Source: Endomychus coccineus
Lineage: Eukaryota; Arthropoda; Insecta; Coleoptera; Endomychidae
NCBI GenBank assembly: GCA_958510875.1
Contig: OY294070.1
Location: 10,106,001 to 10,170,000, forward strand
DNA length: 64,000 nucleotides
Reading direction: 5' to 3'
The notes beneath the pieces are model-generated. The model was given only the letters and a program-made list of their open reading frames with translations, was not told the origin of the DNA and ran no database searches. This document shows, in pieces, positions 55,480-64,000 of this stretch (positions within the stretch are counted from its first letter, which is position 1; every line of letters starts with the position of its first letter). Position numbers and translations under genes: made by a program.

Positions 55480-55720
55480 ACAAACTATGGAATTTATTAA
55501 TTACTGAAGAATGATTTTTTGAACACGCTTAATAGACAATTTGATTCACTTAGATTCACTGTCGAAATAGAAACAGATAATCAGCTTCCTTTCCTTGATA
55601 TTAACATTATAAGAGATGGTAATCACCTGGATTTCGGCATATACAGAAAACCCACTCAAACAAATAGACATACCCCGGCGGATTCAGCTACACCATTTAC
55701 ATAAAGCACAGGATCAGCTT
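55480..55720 (+). mobile_element. Penelope family B fragment, RT region
   Basis: The frame 55519-55704 reads LNRQFDSLRFTVEIETDNQL, then PFLDINIIRDGNHLDFGIYR and PTQTNRHTPADSATPF, homologous to 56.37-56.48 kb. The frame stops after TPFT. Confidence 0.78.
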
Positions 55721-56320
55721 TTAGCTATTTGCGATGAGTTTCCAGACCATGATATAATGATATAAATAATAATTATTTGCAAAGTTATAACTACAAAAAC
55801 GGTTAGCAGTAGTTGAAATAAAGTTTTTACGTCGTACAATTCCCAACTAGATTTTCGTTTATACAGCTTTCTTAAAGATTAAAATGGGCAGTTCGGACAC
55901 CCCCGCGTGTTAAATGTATGCTCGTGATATATATTTATAACCAGAAAGAAGTAAAACTATAGAGTAGTTCTAAGAAATTTTTTGGTTTCAAAATTATCAA
56001 TTGTGCTTTAATATGTCATCAATATACTATAATGTACCTCAAAACCAAATTTTTGTAAATTCATTTTCCTGATGAAGACATAAAGACAAAAATGTTAATA
56101 ATTATAGTCAGTGCAGATGATTTAACGATAATTCATGAATAAGAATCTGTTGAAAAATTATGTCAGAATCGAAGATATATTTTCAATACAAATAATAAAC
56201 TGTAAAGGAGATCACACTGTGGACAAGCGGATGTTTCATGGGCAATCCACTTCTCCTTTTTAGGCCAATATTTTTCTAAGCAAACTTGAAACCTCTTTTA
56301 AATCAACATTAAATCAATTT
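55721..56320. other. No gene seen
   Basis: No supported coding frame. TCCTGATGAAGACATAAAGA at about 56068 recalls a Penelope tail but lacks the hairpin and GAAA box. Confidence 0.4.
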
Positions 56321-56328
56321 CCAAAAGT

Positions 56329-57010
56329 TTGGTGTACATGTTGACAACATTTTCGCGAAAACAAGTAAAACAGCTCCCTTTCCTCGATATTAACATTATA
56401 AAAGATGGTAATCACTTAGATTTCGACATATACAGAAAATCCACTCAAACAAATAGGTATGACTCGGCGGATTCAGCTACACCATTTAGCTATAAAATAG
56501 TTTCGTTTAATAGTATAGTTCACAGATTATTGAACGTCCCTTTGAGCCAGCAAAATTATAGCAACGAAGTTGAGAAACTTCAGCAAATTGCGTTGGACAA
56601 TGGTTACCAAACATCTTTGATCAATAATTTAATTTCGAAAAGAAAAAGGAAATTGGATCGTAGCCAACCAATCAAATTAGATCCATTACCTTCTAAAACA
56701 AAATTTTTTTTACAAAATCAATTATGAGTCGTGTTCAAAATGCTATGTGGGTCAAACTGGAAGGAACATTTTAGCTCGTTATAAGGAACATTTTGCTTAC
56801 ATAAAGAAAAATAATGGTGAAAAATCAGCGCTGGCCTAACATTTTTTGAATACAGGTCACCTAACAAAAATATATTATATTTGGGAGGTGACTCCAGATT
56901 TTTTCAGTTATTTCAGTTGTCTTCTCAAATGTTCACATTGTAAACTGTAAAATTGTAAAGTGCCAATTCTTATATGTATACCATATTTTTAGCCTGAAGA
57001 AGACCAAAAA
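56329..57010 (+). mobile_element. Penelope family B fragment, RT C-terminus to endonuclease
   Basis: The frame 56329-56727 reads LPFLDINIIKDGNHLDFDIY, then SATPFSYKIVSFNSIVHRLL and SNEVEKLQQIALDNGYQTSL. After a stop, the next frames give ESCSKCYVGQTGRNILARYK and EHFAYIKKNNGEKSALA, the GIY-YIG endonuclease with its catalytic R and E-H. Stops break it. Its natural tail is not preserved; a different Penelope-type tail with a ribozyme fold follows at 56991. Confidence 0.82.
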
Positions 57011-57031
57011 ATGTATGGTCGAAACATCGCT
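56991..57031 (+). ncRNA. Hammerhead-like motif, second sequence type
   Basis: AGC (stem I), CTGAAGA (fits CUGANGA), stem II GACC...GGTC with a 10-base loop, GAAA, a one-pair stem III in ACAT, C, then GCT (complementary to AGC). The core is intact but the stems are short, so this is a weaker candidate than those at 16472 and 47004. Confidence 0.55.
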
Positions 57032-58475
57032 GAACGAATGATAACGTCTTTTTTTGCTGTCCTATTCCCACTAATTTTGTAATATCATAAATGAGTATAT
57101 CCATATATTCCTTTGTTTCTAATTCTCTTAGAAAACTGAAAATGTTTAACAATTCTAACAGTTTATTAAAAAATAGATTAATATTATAAACAGCCTACTT
57201 ATCAGGATGAGAATGTAGAAGTTATTGATTTACGAGATGACATATTTCACATGCTAACGAGGATGGAATCTAAGATATTATATATCTGTCCAAATTCATA
57301 TTTCACCCCATTTATCGCCTCTAAACGTTCCGTCTGCGTAAAAAAGCGCTTTCATCAACAAAACAACATAAATCTCTCGAGTATGCGACCCCAACCCCTT
57401 AAGAAATATAGATATTACCACATATTAAGAAAAATTACCACAAATATACATAGTTCCTACGTAAATCATTGAAGGGGCGAGGATCACCCAGAGGGTTATC
57501 GAGATAAATCAACCCCTATCGCGAGACCAACAACTAAGACGGTCGATTGTATCAGGTAAAAAAGCCCGTGGGGCGAGGGTTACGGTTTTTTTAGTGTGTG
57601 AAATTTTGTATTTTCTGCCTATTTTAAAGAAGTTCACCCCTATTACAAGGGTTTCGAAGAATGGAAAGACACTAGAGTCGGACGAAGGGATTATTTTTTC
57701 AACGATATTTTGTAAGCTGATACCAGATTATCGCATTGGGATGTTACCTTTTTAAATACCATGAGAATTTTTTGGGTTAAATACGTACAATGCTAAATTG
57801 AACAATTTTTCACTAACTTAGGGTTGAATGAGCTATCTATTAAATGCACTCTTCAAGGAAGAAACGTATATTCCGAACAAAGGAAAAAACTAGAGTTAAA
57901 ATATACACCTTTATCTCGTGTTAAGTCGATCAAAAAACCGATATCGTTAACAAAGATTCTATTTTCAGTAAACTCTTTGTCGTATCTTCACAATTTTATT
58001 TGTAAATTCCATTTTGATTATATTAATTTGACGTTACGCTATGATATTTAATTTAATAATCGTGTTGTTATTCGCACAATTTGTAATAAATCGCGGATTA
58101 ATTTTGCTAAGATACTAACTCAAAAGAAAATAACATAAACGTTTAAATCAATTTTTGAGTAATTATGGGAGGTATAAGCTTTAAAAATTTGTTAACTGAA
58201 GGATCTCAATCCAATCTTAATTCACCTAAAAGGTGTGAAAAAAGAAAATCATATAATTCAATGTAGTTATCTTTTAGTTTCAAAAATTCTTGATGAAAAA
58301 CGATTCAATGGAACTGTTATTGCGACACTACAGATTAATATTTTAAATTCGTTATTTTCGTACAGACCCCTTTTGTGCAGGTATTTTTTCAGTGGACTTT
58401 GCGAACTAAGGAGACCTGGTTTTTACTCATTATGAGTAGTTCTTCAGTTCTGTTTTTTTTTTCGACGGTTCTCTA
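57032..58475. other. No gene seen
   Basis: Short frames at 57251-57472, 57824-58051 and 58235-58435 resemble nothing I recognise. A GC-richer patch at about 57470-57590 is unexplained. Confidence 0.4.
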
Positions 58476-58479
58476 GTAA

Positions 58480-58880
58480 ATGTTTTCCCTTGGTGCATGT
58501 GAGGCCCTTCATTCCAGCGGTCTCTCTCTAGTTGTTTGAACCAGTCCCGTGTGCATCCTCGGACAGCAGTTTTTGCCACTTCGAATACAACTATTTTCTA
58601 GGTCATCTTTGTCCATCATAGCAAAGCTGCATAAGTGATCATGGGTTTCACTACAATATTGCATGTCCAAGATGACATTAAGGGCTTAGCCCACATGTCT
58701 TCCCTTGTGCGTGCTTGGCTAGCATTAGTGTTGCCATGGTCTTGTTCTTGACTTTTACTAGCTAACTATTGGTTCTAGGTAAGTTTCAAGTCAAGGATTA
58801 CACCAGGATATTTCTCCTGCCAGCTGGAGTTTAGTCCCTTGGGGGGTTAGGGGACATGATCCCTATAATTTTCTAATGGT
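58480..58880 (-). mobile_element. LINE remnant, region after RT
   Basis: Minus-strand readings in shifting frames include YPGVILDLKLTY, then NASQARTREDMWAKPLMSSW and CNIVVKPMITYAALL. These fit the LINE segment L-G-V-x-L-D-x-K-L and I...VVRP...YAA.VW. Many frame changes and stops. The family is of the I/jockey/R1 kind. Confidence 0.65.
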
Positions 58881-58924
58881 TTCGCATAAATATGAAGTTA
58901 TCTTTAGCTCTTGAATGCTAGCAG

Positions 58925-59125
58925 GTTGGTTCCTTCAAATAGAACCAAGGAGAAACTCAAATGCCGTTAGATAAGGCGACCTCGGTGGTCAATCGATGTC
59001 ATACCACTTAAGAATAACACGACCAGAAAATTTGGTTTGAACTAAAGTAGCTGTTTCACGTGTATTACATGACATGTGAACCATTCTGTTGAAACACACA
59101 TCATTCAAATTTATACCGTTGGTTT
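58925..59125 (-). pseudogene. Tc3-like transposase fragment (third catalytic region)
   Basis: The minus frame reads CFNRMVHMSCNTRETATLVQ, then FSGRVILKWYDID, a stop at the usual Trp, and PPRSPYLTAFEFLLG. In family members this is ...HTARET...L...FPGR.IS...D.DWPPRSPDLT..DFF.WG. The third catalytic Asp is Tyr. It lies between two LINE pieces. Confidence 0.72.
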
Positions 59126-59129
59126 CACA

Positions 59130-59345
59130 AAAAAAATTCCCGGATCACGTGCAACATGGACAGTAGAGGAGGGAAATAGGGTCGGCCATATCATTATCCT
59201 CAAATCCACTACGCCCTGGGACATACATGAATTGGAGTGTCTTTGTCCTGGCTAATTTATCCAGTGCTTCTCTGTAATCTTTGACTAGCCTTGATGGGAC
59301 TGTTGAGGGTGAATGCTTCATTTGAAGTGGACTGTATCTTATTGA
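59130..59345 (-). mobile_element. LINE RNase H fragment
   Basis: The minus frame reads YREALDKLARTKTLQFMYVP followed by GRSGFEDNDMADP, the last part of the RNase H domain of I/jockey-type LINEs (V.GH.G..GNE.AD). The catalytic H of G-H-x-G is Arg here. In a LINE this should follow the RT part, but on this strand it precedes the piece at 58480-58880, so the two are rearranged or independent. Confidence 0.68.
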
Positions 59346-60340
59346 ATTTCTTTATCGCTGATAATTTTTTTCCAAGCTTTTCTACATGGAAATAAAAATT
59401 TCAAGCTTGCTGCTCTCTCGACCGTTACCATGCTTCTTCAACGAAACCGAGGAAAGCTGTCTGGTGTGATTGGCGCGGTTGTACGACACATGGCCGTAAA
59501 ATAAAATTATTATACTCGTTTAGAACCATTCAAACTTGTACATTAATGAGTCATTTTCCCTCCTTGTAACGTAAATTACTATTATTTCATTCTGTCCGGT
59601 AAATAACTGTTTTCCGGACTCATTTGCGGCCGGTAAATGAGCTATTACGGTATCAGAGCCAGTAAGTGTTACCCAGCAATATATTGTAAGGAAACTATCG
59701 CCAACACCAGGTCTAAAAGAGGTTATCTGTGGTCCAAAGCCAGAGTAAAGATTTTGATAGATAAAGCATCAACTATACGTCAACAAACTTACTTACTACC
59801 GAAATTGCGTATGTTCATTTAAAAGCGTTTTTATCGAAAACGGTGATATTTTTAGAACCTCAACAAGAGTACATTATTTGTTTGACATAACATGATAAAC
59901 CACAAAAATGTGCAAAGAAAACAAAAAAATCATTTTCAAAAAAGTTAAGGCTAAAAGAAGCTACGAAAAGTCGCGCACCAAGCGCCGTCTACTACATTAT
60001 CTGAAATTGACTAAACCATCTCATTACAGCAAAATTTCCGTTTAAAAAAAAAGATACGTGTGGCACTCGGGGACTGCCGCGGTAAAGCTATTGCATAGCA
60101 TTTTTTCTCAACTTATGCAATTATAATTATTTATTTTTTTTAATTTATGCAGTATTTTTTTTTTCTTTGATATTTTAATTCAAGTTTTTTCTTTGATATT
60201 AATTCAAGTTACTTTTGAGCGTGGTGACCGATAAGAAAACAATTTTTTTTCTTTTATTGAATAAATGAGAAGTTAATATCGTTTAAAATATTTTTATTAT
60301 CTTACAATACATGTAGGTTATTCAGGAATTTGTTATCATT
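59346..60340. other. No gene seen
   Basis: No supported coding frame. CTCATTTGCGGCCGGTAAAT at about 59619 lies in a small palindrome, and TTTCTTTGATATT with AATTCAAGTT is repeated at about 60165-60210. Confidence 0.4.
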
Positions 60341-60344
60341 GAAA

Positions 60345-61240
60345 CTATAGGTTTATGGTAACTGAATAACTGAAATAAGAGACATAAGTTTGAGACTTGA
60401 TATCCTCTAAATATCTGGAAAATACCGCGTCAAAGGTGGTCCCATATTTTGTTGTGGATTCTTGTGGATCATTATTCATTTTCAAATTCAATTTTTCCGA
60501 AAGAAAAGTTGTCAACCGCTCTGATTTTTTATCAGCGAAGTTGATGTTGAAATCGCCAGCCAAGATAAGTGGAAATTTATTACCATCTGTACCAAGTATT
60601 TTCGACCCTTCTTCAGTGTACTCCAGTAAAGTGCGATGAATAAAATGCTCTACCTCGTCCAATTTTGGATTCGGAGAAATGTAAATTGCTACCATGACAA
60701 TGTGTAGGCCATTTCTAAGTTTGCATAAGCACGCACAAATATCTCCAACAAATGAGTGCCTAACATTAACATCGCTAACGTGTGCAATATGTATTTCAAT
60801 ATTCGGAGTCATAATATTAGTAACGTTATTATTATTTTGGTAAATAGCTACCCCACCTTTTGGAACAGTATCTCGTTTGAATTGAACAATACAATTGAAA
60901 TTAGGTATTTCAATCGGATTATCATGCGCCATGCAAGTTTCGGTAAGAAGTAACACATTTGTTTGTCTCGTAACCGAAACTTGTAAATCGTATTTGTGAC
61001 TATTTAGACTTTGGCAATTGAAAGTCATTATTGAAATGCCATTTCTATTACTAATGAAATCTAGGACACTTTGAGCTGTCGTCTGAACACTATTTAAAGG
61101 CAGTCTTTTGAATTTTTGCAACAAAGATGCAGTCGATGCAGCTTGCCTTCGATTATTGAATGTAGAATTATCGTTTTTTGGCGTGATATACAATTTTTCA
61201 ATATAAGTCACCCGAGAGAGCGCAACATAAAAGAGTTTCT
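60345..61240 (-). pseudogene. Helentron-type fragment: helicase motif VI joined to an EEP endonuclease
   Basis: Reading from 61238 on the minus strand: KLFYVALSRVTYIEKLYITP, the motif VI end of a PIF1-like helicase (L-Y-V-A-L-S-R-V). A linker follows, then an endonuclease/exonuclease/phosphatase domain: ISIMTFNCQSLNSHKYDL, VLLLTETCM (catalytic E), PKGGVAIYQ, MVAIYISPN, LILAGDFNINF (G-D-F-N) and TTFDAVFSR. Helicase followed directly by this nuclease in one protein is the arrangement of Helentron elements of the Helitron group. The rolling-circle nuclease and most of the helicase are missing; the frame is cut at 61241. The C-terminus ...YFSYSVTINL departs from the usual S-x-H motif, so the last catalytic His is lost. 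Confidence 0.75.
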
Positions 61241-61241
61241 G

Positions 61242-61327
61242 TTATTTTTCGTTACGGAATTTCTTGATTCGGTCGCCGCGCTCAAAGCCCGCAATAAAAT
61301 CTATATGCAATATATGCAATAGCTTAA
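61242..61327 (+). repeat. Direct repeat flanking an insert, left copy
   Basis: TTATTTTTCGTTACGGAATT, TTGATTCGGTCGCCGCGCTC and ATATGCAATAGCTTAA recur at 61637-61713. The two copies (86 and 77 bp) bracket a fragment of the CCGGGATATC MITE. This copy also has a short internal ATATGCAAT duplication. Confidence 0.85.
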
Positions 61328-61344
61328 TAGAAACAGGTACTCTC

Positions 61345-61625
61345 AGGTCTCTGCTACGCGCGTTCAACGTATAAACTCTAACTGACGCGTAGCGAGCTCC
61401 TAGAGGCATATGTCAAAATGATTTCGTTCGTAGCTAATTACAGATGACGTCTGGAGTTCATGCAATTATGTTTTTAGATAATTCGAACCTTCTAATTTCG
61501 ATAGGCCACGTGAAAAACCAAGGGGTCTAAAGCGCTAGAGTGTTATAACATCCGTATAAAATAGCGAAATTTCTCACTTCTAGAAACTTCAAATTAATTA
61601 ATTAATTTGATACATGTTAGGTGTT
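61345..61625 (-). mobile_element. MITE fragment (CCGGGATATC family), internal part
   Basis: AACGTATAAACTCTAAC, GCATATGTCAAAATGATTTC, ATTCGAACCTTCTAATTTCG and GATAGGCCACGTGAAAA align with 2540-2780 of MITE copy 1 in the same orientation. Both termini are missing. Confidence 0.78.
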
Positions 61626-61636
61626 TAGGTCTTACA

Positions 61637-61713
61637 TTATTTTTCGTTACGGAATTTCTTGATTCGGTCGCCGCGCTCAAAGACCGCCATAAAAGCTATA
61701 TGCAATAGCTTAA
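61637..61713 (+). repeat. Direct repeat flanking an insert, right copy
   Basis: Partner of 61242-61327, with a few differences (for example AAAGACCGCC against AAAGCCCGCA). Confidence 0.85.
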
Positions 61714-61714
61714 A

Positions 61715-61852
61715 ATTAAATTCAACGCCCGTATCTTCGAAACGAAAGAAGATAGGACCATAGTTTATTTGAAAAATCTGATTATTTTTGTAAAATCTAC
61801 AGTCCCTTGCATTCACGGGAGGTTTTACTGAAACACCCTGTATAATATATTG
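61715..61852 (-). mobile_element. CAGGGTGT-ended fragment
   Basis: The right edge reads TTTACTGAAACACCCTGTATA, the same terminus as the fold-back element at 15112. CCGTATCTTCGAAACGAAAG at its left recalls the ATCTCGGAAACGAAG phrase inside that element (about 15004). It is a short remnant. Confidence 0.6.
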
Positions 61853-61974
61853 AATGTGAGTAGTAAAAAACAATATTTTTTAAACAACATTAATTAAATA
61901 CAATAAGGATTTTGTAATTTTACAATTGTTGAACAAAGTTTGAAACAAATTTTCTTTAATGCAGTTATTTTTAT

Positions 61975-62035
61975 ATATCCCTGAAGATGAGGTGTATCCT
62001 TTGACCTCGAAACCTGGTAGTACCGATTTAAACAC
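61975..62035 (+). mobile_element. Penelope-type tail, degenerate hammerhead
   Basis: CTGAAGA, a GAGGT...ACCTC hairpin and GAAA occur in the right order at 61985-62013, but stem I does not pair well and the base at the cleavage position is wrong. It is probably an old Penelope 3' end. Confidence 0.45.
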
Positions 62036-62049
62036 ATTGAAAGAATTAT

Positions 62050-63325
62050 ATCAAATTTAATTATTAATATGAACTCTCACATGGGCGATACCAATTATTC
62101 GATGTATGCTGCTGTCTTCATCTAAAAAATATACAATTCTAAAAAAAAATCCGTCTGGAAGGTTATTCTTTTTTCTTTGACAAAAACGCATACAAACTTC
62201 GAGAGTGTGGATTGAATGATTTAGACACGTTTCTGGTTGGTGTCTTCTTCATCAGTAACGGTTCAAATCAATCGCCTCTCTCAACTAAATTTGACATCAA
62301 CTATCAATCTAGTTGTAACAGTGAACGGGTGGTCTTACTCAATTCCCGACGAATCTTCTAACTTCCATTGCGATAGCTTAAAGCATTTCAATCAACGCCT
62401 AAAGTGATCCACTTCTAGGTTAACTCCGTATATCGAACGCAGTTAAAAGTTGCGTGAGCATTCAACAAACCTTTAAAACAATTAAGAAATAAGCGAACCG
62501 CACCTCATCTGATAAAATACCCGTTATACGTTTGCGGAAGAGAAAAAAACATCGTAAGTACCTCTAATCTATCATGTATACAAATTGTTTTAAAATCCAA
62601 CAATATATAATTTAAAAATTCCAATTTTCGTAGAATAAGCAAGTTGGACGAATTCGAATGCGGCATAAAAAGTGAAATTAGATCAAGTAATTATATGAAG
62701 AGCTATTTGAACCGTTACCAAATAACCAAAGGCGATTACGGAAAATTAACTCTACTACCAACTGGGTATAATCATAATTTATTATTTCAGATCGGGCCTT
62801 AGTGCCGAATTACTTGAAATATTGATTGGTTTTTTCTAATATCCTATTTTACATAAAGTTAATTACATCTTTATCGAAATTTTATGCAAAGTTATGCATG
62901 AAAAGGAAACAATTTCGAGAAATATAAACAACTGAAGTTGAACAAAGGTAGTGTGCTTAGTAAATAAGTTTCGGTAGACATTGTAGCAGCTGTGCCGTCT
63001 GATAAAAATTCAATCAAACCACGAGTGAAACATGATAATTGCTTCAATATTATTTTTTTATTAATAACGCATCATCATCTTTTCTTCACTATAATATATT
63101 ACATAAAATATGTAACTTGATTAATTTTCTACCATAGGACTGAATAATTAAATGTACCCCCTCATCAAAAGGAAACCGGAAACTGACATATCTAAGTGCA
63201 CATTCTCAAGAAATTATAATTTTTCAAAAAATCAGGATAAAAACGTCTTAAAACTTTAAATAACATATTTATTCCTAAATAAATAACTGAAAATCCATAA
63301 AAGACAACATCAAAAAATCCAGAGT
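62050..63325. other. No gene seen; possible ribozyme relic
   Basis: No supported coding frame. On the minus strand at 62221-62258, TTA-CTGATGA...GAAA-CGTGT-C-TAA has the core boxes and stem I of a hammerhead, but stem II (AGAAGACACCAACCA) no longer pairs. No other features recognised. Confidence 0.4.
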
Positions 63326-63329
63326 TAAC

Positions 63330-63610
63330 TGAAATGTGCTGCTATATAGGGCAGACGGGACGAAAATTGTGCCAATCTATTCTTTGTGGTAGAACTGACA
63401 TAAGTAAAAAACATAGGAGGCGCTCTAACATACCATTTGTTATAACGAATAAATTGAACTAACAATTGGTTAATTTCCTTAAAACCGTCAAAATTAACAA
63501 TATTCTCGGAAAAGTCATGTTTTCCTTGTTTTAGACGTTTGAAATTTTCCAAGGATCGAGGAGAATTCTCGAAACTGGGTATCCGATCAATTTGAAAATA
63601 ATAGTATCTT
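63330..63610 (+). mobile_element. Penelope-like endonuclease fragment (further lineage)
   Basis: The plus strand reads EMCCYIGQTGRKLCQSILC near 63330, the C-x-Y-I-G-Q-T-G-R start of a Penelope GIY-YIG endonuclease. Only the first motif is clear, and the rest is frame-broken. At about 63736 TATCTCCAGCTGAGCCCATT resembles the family B tail sequence near 3484. Confidence 0.55.
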
Positions 63611-64000
63611 ATGTAGTATGAAAATGCAAGAATTTATTATAAGGTTTTTTTTCCAAAAAGATGAAAAATCATTGGTATTTTGAAATGGACAGTCGCGGAA
63701 AATGAATATTTCAAAATCTGTGAAATTGTAAAATTATCTCCAGCTGAGCCCATTGTTATGATTTCATTTCCTACATAACATAAAATGATAAAATTTGAAC
63801 TTACCGAAACATTAAAATTAGAAAAGATTTAAAAATATGTAAAATATGGAATTAAAAACATTATTAAAAGTTAAAATTATAGGTAGTATAAGGTATTAAA
63901 CAATGTATAACAAAATAAACCAGAATGTAATATAGAATAAGAAGTGTAAAGAAGAAACAGTGAAAGTGGATAAACGTACAGTGATACGAAAAAGGAAATC
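63611..64000. other. No gene seen
   Basis: AT-rich end of the window with no supported frame. The first 150 bases may still belong to the Penelope tail. Confidence 0.35.

Noticed and set aside
56060..56110. TCCTGATGAAGACATAAAGA as a hammerhead
   Set aside because: No stem II hairpin and no GAAA in position.
60345..61211. EEP nuclease read as a host AP endonuclease or a LINE ORF2
   Set aside because: The helicase motif Y-V-A-L-S-R-V directly in front, in the same frame, fits a Helentron; no reverse transcriptase follows.
1..64000. tRNA, rRNA, endogenous viral genes or a prokaryote-like defence system
   Set aside because: No cloverleaf, rRNA core or viral structural-gene signature was recognised in reading both strands; the only reverse transcriptases and nucleases fit LINE, Ty3/gypsy, Penelope and Helentron elements.

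Overview
This looks like intron-dominated nuclear DNA from an insect, possibly a beetle (low confidence on the order). It is AT-rich and crowded with broken Tc1/mariner, hAT, Penelope, LINE and MITE copies. There is no bacterial, phage or organelle signature, no CRISPR array and no tRNA or rRNA gene that I can support.

The only host gene I can support is on the + strand: two exons that I read as the 5' coding part of castor (cas/CASZ1), a zinc-finger transcription factor of neuroblast temporal patterning. A small exon (12751-12827, probable start codon 12770) ends in phase 1. It splices in frame onto a 711-bp exon (25542-26252) with consensus sites at both ends. The intron between them is 12.7 kb. 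The zinc-finger exons must lie beyond the window, so everything from 26253 onward is probably castor intron and everything before 12751 is probably upstream or 5'-UTR intron.

The rest is a fossil bed of mobile DNA. 0.6-6.6 kb holds mariner pieces, a TA-flanked MITE, a Penelope fragment, a hAT MITE with an exact 8-bp target duplication, and a long inverted repeat. 13.7-19.2 kb holds a LINE split by a fold-back Tc1/mariner element, then an inverted Penelope mosaic, another LINE and another Penelope fragment. 20.3-24.1 kb holds the second MITE copy and a larger hAT relative. 26.3-31.3 kb holds an alternating A/B tandem repeat next to the castor exon and two more TA-flanked inverted-repeat elements. 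31.6-39.6 kb holds Penelope, Tc3-like, LINE, Ty3/gypsy and THAP remnants and a 1.1-kb palindrome. 40.8-47.1 kb holds a hAT, a Penelope, a mariner with a hAT nested inside, and the best Penelope copy. 48.3-55.5 kb holds two inverted-repeat elements, a LINE, a Penelope and the 1.5-kb transposase-bearing relative of the MITEs. 55.5-61.9 kb holds more Penelope, LINE and Tc pieces and a Helentron-type helicase-endonuclease fragment.

The most interesting signal outside castor is a set of compact hammerhead-ribozyme folds in the Penelope 3' ends. Three copies of one family have a complete core, and at least two other Penelope tails have recognisable relatives. Other points of note are two transposons that each carry an inverted copy of part of their own transposase, and the pairing of 0.95-kb MITEs with a 1.5-kb transposase-bearing element through a shared terminus. 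I found no evidence of a new cellular system; the interest is in castor gene structure and mobile-element biology. All family calls come from reading translations and recalling family motifs; no database search was run.
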